A DNA stretch of 64,000 nt from JAAFHB01 sp963675995 (GTDB lineage Bacteria > Bacteroidota > Bacteroidia > Bacteroidales > Prolixibacteraceae): positions 2,728,001-2,792,000 of the forward strand of contig CAXXIY010000001.1 in the NCBI GenBank assembly GCA_963675995.2. The letters run 5' to 3'. Below the pieces are notes generated by a model that made no database searches, was not told where the DNA came from, and worked only from the letters and a program-made list of their open reading frames with translations. Below are positions 63,075 through 64,000 of this stretch, one piece after another (the first letter of the stretch is position 1; each line of letters begins with the position of its first letter). The translations under genes and the position numbers were made by a program.

Positions 63075-64000
63075 ATGGAATTTTTTCTTGACTCGGCTAA
63101 TCTTGCTGAAATTGAAGAAGCCCTGAAACTAGGGATCATTGATGGTGTAACAACTACACCAACGTTTATGCACAAAAACGGTATTACTGATATCGATGGT
63201 GCAATTATTAAATTGTCAAAAATGGTCCCGGTTCTCATGATCGAGGCGCTAGGTGAAACCTCCGATCAGATTGTTGACGAAGCGCATCGCTTACTTAACC
63301 TTGGATTGGACATCAAAAAGACAGTATTCAAGATTCCTGTCAATTTCGAAGGGGTAAAAGCTTGCAAAAAACTTCATACCGAGGGCTTTTTAGTCAACTT
63401 GCATCTTGTTTACAACATTCAGCAGGCTTATATGGCACTAACAGCCGGAGCGAACTACGTTTGTGTACTGGTAGGCCGTATGCAGGATCAGGGTCACGAT
63501 GCCCTTGCCCTTGTAAAACAAATTGTTGAAGTCATTAAAGAGTATAAATACGATTGTAAAGTGATGTTCTCGTCGGTAAGATATCCTGAACACGTAAAGG
63601 ATGCACTTTCCCTTGGAGCTCACAATATTACACTCCCCTGGAGCATTATGAAAAAGCTGGCCGACAATCATCTGACCAAATTGGGTACCGACCAGTTCTT
63701 TCAGCATACACGATTGATGACCATTCAGGTGAAAAGTGTTATTTCAGATGCGAATCCCGTTGTCGATATCGATTGTAAAGTGATTGATGCATTATTGATG
63801 ATGACCGACTCGGGAATGGGTGCAGTATCGGTTGTTGCCAAAAACGGAAAACTTGCAGGCATCTTTACCGATGGCGATCTTCGTCGGCAAATGCGTAAAC
63901 TGGGCGATCATATCAACACCGCACTAGTTGGCGAATGCATGACTGCCAATCCAATTTCTATCGAAAGTGATGCAGTATTGCAGAGGGCAGCCGATATCTT
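63075..64000 (+). CDS. FSA-type transaldolase fused to KdsD-like CBS domain (runs off window)
   Basis: 308 codons seen, open at the window edge. Residues 1-215 are a fructose-6-phosphate-aldolase/transaldolase-type barrel: MEFFLDSANLAEIEEA, DGVTTTPTF, Schiff-base lysine K86 in KTVFKIPV, GANYVCVLVGRMQDQG. Residues from about 235 form the first CBS unit, with LLMMTDSGMGAVSVV and GIFTDGDLRRQM, the same sequence style as the CBS pair of arabinose-5-phosphate isomerase KdsD. The SIS domain of KdsD is thus replaced by an aldolase. Position beside kdsA suggests supply or control of the KdsA substrate; this is inferred. The C-terminus is not visible. Confidence 0.85.
   Translation, partial: MEFFLDSANLAEIEEALKLGIIDGVTTTPTFMHKNGITDIDGAIIKLSKMVPVLMIEALGETSDQIVDEAHRLLNLGLDIKKTVFKIPVNFEGVKACKKLHTEGFLVNLHLVYNIQQAYMALTAGANYVCVLVGRMQDQGHDALALVKQIVEVIKEYKYDCKVMFSSVRYPEHVKDALSLGAHNITLPWSIMKKLADNHLTKLGTDQFFQHTRLMTIQVKSVISDANPVVDIDCKVIDALLMMTDSGMGAVSVVAKNGKLAGIFTDGDLRRQMRKLGDHINTALVGECMTANPISIESDAVLQRAADI

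Noticed and set aside
1..64000. tRNA, rRNA, insertion sequences, prophage
   Set aside because: No cloverleaf, rRNA stretch, transposase or phage gene was recognised on either strand.

Overview
The window looks like a chromosome segment of an anaerobic or facultative Bacteroidota (Bacteroidales/Marinilabiliales-like). The signs are glycoside hydrolase families 92 and 97, lipoprotein-type signal peptides on glycosidases, AT-rich intergenic DNA with TAnnTTTG (-7) and TTG (-33) promoter elements, few Shine-Dalgarno sites, and gene families typical of the phylum (ArsF/ArsG, transporter ACR3, M13 peptidase, FecR-like and zinc-ribbon proteins). No rRNA, tRNA, insertion sequence or CRISPR array was seen.

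Layout. 1-4.3 kb (minus): the start of a DUF5009/HGSNAT-like acyltransferase, a DapA-family lyase with a Tat-like leader, a URO-D-like protein, and a decayed GH97 glycosidase. 4.5-15.6 kb (plus): a WG-repeat protein, two GH92 mannosidases, and between them an assimilatory sulfite reductase set (CysJ, CysI, precorrin-2 dehydrogenase and a HemC-remnant/CobA/HemD fusion). 15.9-24.9 kb (plus): two back-to-back HydC-HydB-HydA electron-bifurcating [FeFe]-hydrogenase modules; the first HydB is fused to a glutamate-synthase-small-subunit-like flavoprotein. 24.9-26.8 kb (minus): a TauE/SafE exporter and a Crp/Fnr regulator with a perfect FNR-type palindrome in its promoter. 26.9-36.2 kb (plus): a seven-gene complex I/hydrogenase-4-like membrane operon whose large subunit has lost the nickel ligands and whose small subunit has lost three of four proximal-cluster ligands. 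It belongs with the Ehr (energy-converting hydrogenase-related) complexes, not with true [NiFe] hydrogenases.

36.2-45.0 kb (minus) is an arsenic island: arsR-arsC-arsM-small Cys-rich protein-ACR3, and separately arsR-thioredoxin-ArsF-ArsG-permease-rhodanese-thioredoxin, which resembles organoarsenical handling systems. Between them lie a seven-copy 41/42-bp tandem repeat, a methyltransferase and a ProC-like dehydrogenase. 45.2-50.7 kb (plus) holds a run of zinc-ribbon proteins (Yip1-like, AIM24, FecR-like) and a zinc-phospholipase-C-like protein, with no function I can name. 50.7-59.8 kb holds a beta-barrel-like protein, an M13 peptidase, sugar enzymes (AraD-like, aldose epimerase), a minus-strand aminosugar cassette (aminotransferase, Gfo/Idh/MocA, NagB) and an EamA transporter.

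59.9-64.0 kb (plus) encodes 8-amino-Kdo (Kdo8N) synthesis: KdnA, KdnB, KdsA and, running off the end, a transaldolase fused to KdsD-like CBS domains. Taken together, the genes suggest a fermentative glycan degrader that disposes of electrons through soluble hydrogenases, keeps an ion-translocating Ehr complex, resists inorganic and organic arsenic, and makes an amino-modified lipopolysaccharide core.
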